Positions 62,981-64,000 of a stretch of 64,000 nt of DNA are shown piece by piece. Source of the stretch: Pararge aegeria (Eukaryota > Arthropoda > Insecta > Lepidoptera > Nymphalidae). The stretch is from positions 4,402,001 through 4,466,000 of the forward strand of contig NC_053182.1 in NCBI RefSeq assembly GCF_905163445.1. The letters run 5' to 3'. The position numbers and the translations under genes are program-made. The notes below the pieces were generated by a model that searched no databases, had not been told where the DNA came from, and saw nothing but the letters and a program-made list of their open reading frames with translations. Numbering within the stretch: the stretch's first letter is position 1; every line of letters starts with the position of its first letter.

Positions 62981-64000
62981 TTAGGTAATAAAAAATATAA
63001 ACAAACTTGGTCCCTGCAATAACATCGTTTTTGACTTTCATAAAACCCATTGAATTTGTGTATATAACTTACAATCCGAATGTATGTTCTGACATCCGTC
63101 GTACCTTGGTTCCTACTTAAAATAAATAACTACGTATCCTTAAAATTTTCCGACTTGTAAACTTTTACGCCTCCGTAGACTTTCACGGCTTTACCAAAAG
63201 CTGAAATGAAAGCTGAAGTTTTAGCTAACTTTCATGTTAAGTCGGTTCAACCGACAGAATTATGTTTGGGATTTGCTTAATCACTTTAAAACTGCGTCTC
63301 ATTTTGCTTACCCACCGAAGTGTAAATACAGATATAGCAAATTAAAACTACAGTTTACCATACGTATGCCATCTTAAATAAACTGTCGTTTTAATTTGTT
63401 TAACTATTTATTCGTAATTTTGTTATCAATATCTGGCATAAAATGTGTTTAAAGCTAAATGTAATAACCAGCTACTAAAACGATAATTATAAAAGATAAC
63501 GGACATGTACCAGATTTTTTTTAATAGAGATTAGAGATGGCTGTATATGCACTGTTATATGCACTTCTTGATTTAACATGTTACTATCGTGTATGCACTA
63601 TAATAATTGACTCTAAAAACTAACAAAATATATAAATAAAAAATTAAAAAGTTCAATATAGTGTACATAATTCTACTACTCAAGCCCTAACTATCATTTG
63701 AAACCCATATAGAGAAGGTAGTGAAAAAAATATTAATTTACTATAAAAAAATACAATTAGCGACCATCTTGGATTGGATTTGGATTGAAATTTGTCACAG
63801 TGTTTTTTGTGTAGTATTCCTAGTCAAGCCCTTTAATTTGATACCCACTTTGAGGGAGTTGTGGAAAAATATGTTACCCGTAATTTTGTGGCGGCGGCCA
63901 TCTACTACCCATTTTCATCAAAGTTACGAACGTAGCTAAGAACACTCCCTACTCATTCACATTATAAACAAAAAAACTAAATCCAAATCAATTCATCCGT
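62981..64000. other. No gene seen to the window end
   Basis: AT-rich; the only longer frame (63721-63939, 72 codons) lacks any motif. Nothing recognisable on either strand. Confidence 0.5.

Overview
This window looks like nuclear DNA from a moth or butterfly (Lepidoptera). It is AT-rich and full of stop codons. It carries several tRNA-headed SINE families and 3' ends of non-LTR retrotransposons that I recognise as typical of lepidopteran genomes. Nothing resembles a bacterial or viral gene layout. I found no host exon I can defend; every recognisable coding stretch is a 5'-truncated or broken retrotransposon C-terminus. It reads as intergenic or intronic repeat-dominated sequence. Family names below (SINE-A to F, LINE-1 to 5, elements M, N, S, repeats F, H, J, K) are my own working labels.

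Main families. SINE-A (Metulj-like from memory) has a tRNA-like head and a tail that reads 'GCTACGCTTACTTTGGGGC'. SINE-B is long and mostly on the minus strand. SINE-C has a 'CAGGTGG..ATCTACTTGGTCC' tail. SINE-D is a tRNA-like body behind a conserved leader of about 130-145 bp. SINE-E has a 'GGGCCGAGTTCGAATCCC' head. LINE-1 is CR1/Jockey-like with the 3' UTR 'GGCCTACTTGAAATAAA'. LINE-2 has a 'WLPIRLRRDVH' tail and a 'GATAAGGCCGCC' 3' UTR. LINE-3 is RTE. LINE-4 has 'VFPDTYN'. LINE-5 is R1-like.

Layout. 1-9 kb: element M copy 1, a LINE-1 tail, SINE-C with a 16-bp minisatellite, SINE-A and LINE-4 pieces. 9-12.6 kb: mostly unassigned. 12.6-24.4 kb: dense nested SINE/LINE insertions, a 22-bp array (15157-15310) and a ten-copy 65-bp array (18350-18997). 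24.4-36 kb: sparser, with striking short-spacer palindromes at 25257, 27178, 31854 and 33351. 36-45 kb: RTE, SINE-E and LINE 3' ends. 45-49 kb: a 182-bp tandem repeat and SINE-D. 49-54 kb: a hAT-like element, an RTE inserted in SINE-A with an 11-bp target duplication, and a long inverted repeat around a SINE. 54.2-59.0 kb: a candidate old TA-flanked TIR element packed with later insertions, including element M copy 2. 59-64 kb: scattered fragments.

There is no gene pathway to describe. The biology visible here is transposon activity, tandem amplification born inside transposons, and repeated formation of tight inverted repeats. All of it was read by eye without alignment tools, so boundaries are usually good to about 5-20 bp and old fragments will have been missed.
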